Assembly: GCA_038249135.1 (NCBI GenBank)
Contig: JBBRWO010000041.1
Span: 1 to 15,766 of the forward strand
Source of the DNA: JBBRWO01 sp038249135
GTDB taxonomy: Bacteria; Actinomycetota; Coriobacteriia; Anaerosomatales; JAAXUF01
Length of the DNA: 15,766 bases
Reading direction: 5' to 3'
Position 1 is the first letter of the stretch, and the number at the start of each line of letters is the position of its first letter. Under the pieces are notes generated by a model. It was not told the DNA's origin. It did no database searches and saw nothing but the letters and a program-made list of their open reading frames with translations. Positions 14,441 to 15,766 of this stretch are shown here, one piece after another. The position numbers and the translations under genes were made by a program.

Positions 14441-14926
14441 TCAGCGACCGCCGTCGCCGACGGATTCGTCGCCCACGATGAGCTCCTCGGCAGGTACCTC
14501 ACCCACCTCGAGCGGAACGCGGAACGTGAAGTACTTATGGCCCAGATAACTGAAGATCGTGGTGAAGAAGATCGTGATCAGCTGCGCCACCGGTGGCGAC
14601 AGATGCAACACGGTGACGCCGACCCACAGGAGCACGGTGCTGAGCGCCTGCGCCGGCAGGTAGATGAGGTACGCCCGCCCGGCCTGACGCCAGAAATGGC
14701 CTCCGCTTCGAAACGCGAAGTATTTCATCGTGGCGGTGCTCTGGACCACGGCAACGACCCAGCTCGCCCAGAACAGCAGCAGGTAGTCCTCGTGCCCAAA
14801 CACCAGAAGTAACAGGTTGTAGAGCAGCACACTGAAGATGGTGTTCCACACGCCTACGACCAAGAAGCGGATCTTCTCGGCGTGTTGCGTGGTGAGCTTG
14901 CGTATCTGGCTAGCGAACCGGTTCAC
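14441..14926 (-). CDS. GtrA-family membrane protein
   Basis: A 161-residue protein of the GtrA-like family with four predicted membrane helices at roughly 20-43, 47-65, 83-105 and 112-132. The family motifs VVGVWNTIFSVLLYN (23-37) and the two aromatic loop motifs MKYFAF and HKYFTF are present. GtrA-like proteins take part in moving or handling polyprenyl-phosphate-linked sugars at the cytoplasmic membrane; the exact role is often unproven. The preferred start is GTG at 14926, 7 bp after the ManC stop. A second GTG at 14944 would overlap that stop and lacks a nearby ribosome site. The acidic C-terminal tail (about residues 138-161) has no recognised domain. Confidence 0.82.
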   Translation of the reverse strand: MNRFASQIRKLTTQHAEKIRFLVVGVWNTIFSVLLYNLLLLVFGHEDYLLLFWASWVVAVVQSTATMKYFAFRSGGHFWRQAGRAYLIYLPAQALSTVLLWVGVTVLHLSPPVAQLITIFFTTIFSYLGHKYFTFRVPLEVGEVPAEELIVGDESVGDGGR

Positions 14927-14933
14927 GGCGCGC

Positions 14934-15766
14934 CTACGCTCCACTATCGCGTGCCCAGTCGTCCTCGAGACGAACGATGTCGTCCTCGCCGAGATACGCA
15001 CCGACCTGCACCTCGATGACCTGCAGCAGCTCTTCGCCGCGGTTCTCGATGCGGTGCACGGCGCCCAGCGGGATGAACACGCTCTCGTTGAGCGGCACCA
15101 CGATGACTTCGTCGTCGCGCGTCACCATGGCCTCACCGGCGACCACGATCCAGTGCTCACTGCGCTGCTGGTGACGCTGGAGGCTCGGCTTGCAGCCGGA
15201 CTTGATCTCGAGCAACTTGATCTGATAGCCGGGACCGGAAAGCAGGCTCTGCCACGATCCCCATGGCCGCAGGCTGATCTTTGGCTGCGTGACCTCAGGC
15301 GCGCCGAGAAGTTTGAGCGCATCCACGATCTGACGCACGTCCTGCGCGCGGTTCTTGGGCAGCACGAGTGTGGCGTCGGTGGTGTCGACAATCACGAGGT
15401 CCTCGACGCCCAATGTCGCTACCAACCGGTCTGACGAGTACACGATGGTGTCGTGCGAGCCGATATCCACTCCCCGCCCGATGCGTACGTTGCCGTTCTC
15501 ATCGGCGGTGGCAACTTCCTCGAGCGCAAGCAGCGAGCCGACATCGCTCCACTTGAGCGGCGCAGGGATGACCGCGACACGTTCCGAGCGCTCCATCACC
15601 GCCACGTCGATCGAAAGCGGCTCGAGCGCAGCGAAGCGCTTGCGGGCCTCCTCGCCGTGCTGATCAGCAGGCGACTGCGCCGCGATCCAGCGCGCAACTT
15701 CCGCCACCTGCGCCTCGGCACCACCGGCACGGTCGAGCTCCTCGAGCACGGCTGCGGCGCGCATCA
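14934..15766 (-). CDS. manC: Mannose-1-phosphate guanylyltransferase/mannose-6-phosphate isomerase, C-terminal part (ManC type)
   Basis: The visible 276 residues are the C-terminal part; the gene continues past the right edge and its catalytic N-terminus is not seen. The fragment begins in the late nucleotidyltransferase domain, with PLKWSDVGSL (69-78), a GDP-mannose pyrophosphorylase hallmark. It then passes through a beta-rich region with DATLVLPKNRAQDVRQIV (130-147). A type II phosphomannose isomerase cupin follows (165-270): SLRPWGSWQSL, RSEHWIVVAGEA, IPLGAVHRIEN and VGAYLGEDDIVRLEDDW. The full bifunctional enzyme would make mannose-1-phosphate into GDP-mannose, the substrate of the gmd product. 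One cupin metal ligand seems changed: the usual HHHRxEH reads HQQRSEH (198-204). The Met codon at 15764 is probably internal rather than a start. Confidence 0.9.
   Translation of the reverse strand, partial: MRAAAVLEELDRAGGAEAQVAEVARWIAAQSPADQHGEEARKRFAALEPLSIDVAVMERSERVAVIPAPLKWSDVGSLLALEEVATADENGNVRIGRGVDIGSHDTIVYSSDRLVATLGVEDLVIVDTTDATLVLPKNRAQDVRQIVDALKLLGAPEVTQPKISLRPWGSWQSLLSGPGYQIKLLEIKSGCKPSLQRHQQRSEHWIVVAGEAMVTRDDEVIVVPLNESVFIPLGAVHRIENRGEELLQVIEVQVGAYLGEDDIVRLEDDWARDSGA

Overview
The window is one uniformly oriented block of sugar-nucleotide and surface-glycan genes. Every supported gene lies on the minus strand, so the biological order runs from right (15766) to left (1). Base composition is GC-rich, many genes start with GTG, and most neighbours overlap by 4 bp (ATGA or GTGA) or lie within 20 bp. 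This suggests a compact, translationally coupled operon in a high-GC bacterium. The lineage cannot be fixed from this sequence. No flagellar, ribosomal, tRNA, phage, IS or CRISPR signal was seen.

Layout, in transcription order. (1) 15766-14441: the C-terminal part of a ManC-type mannose-1-phosphate guanylyltransferase/phosphomannose isomerase, then a GtrA-family membrane protein. (2) A 92-bp gap with a strong Shine-Dalgarno and a weak extended -10 candidate leads into a tandemly repeated two-gene module, gmd-wecB-gmd-wecB (14348-10250). Its two halves have diverged. The second Gmd has lost the arginine-bearing cofactor loop, and the second WecB carries the signature of WbpI-like epimerases. 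(3) A gap of about 72 bp with two overlapping small hairpins precedes a LegB-type 4,6-dehydratase and a Wzx-type flippase (10177-7807). (4) 7810-37 holds what looks like a complete CMP-pseudaminic acid pathway: PseB, PseC, an aldo/keto reductase, an SpsF/PseF-like cytidylyltransferase, a class III (glutamate-1-semialdehyde aminomutase-like) aminotransferase, a PseG-PseH fusion protein and PseI. (5) The left 40 bases appear to hold the first codons of one more coupled gene.

How the parts fit together. PseB and PseC convert UDP-GlcNAc to UDP-4-amino-4,6-dideoxy-AltNAc. The PseH half acetylates it, the PseG half removes UDP, PseI condenses the sugar with PEP, and the SpsF/PseF-like protein would make the CMP sugar. 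ManC with Gmd gives GDP-4-keto-6-deoxymannose, and WecB would give UDP-ManNAc. Wzx and GtrA are membrane steps for lipid-linked glycans, which fits a surface polysaccharide or S-layer/cell-wall glycan better than flagellin glycosylation. No glycosyltransferase or polymerase is seen, so these presumably lie outside the window.

The most unusual points are the single-chain PseG-PseH, the duplicated and diverged gmd-wecB pair, four different 4,6-dehydratases within about 7.6 kb with few obvious consumers, and two enzymes (aldo/keto reductase and class III aminotransferase) inside the pse core that the textbook pathway does not need.
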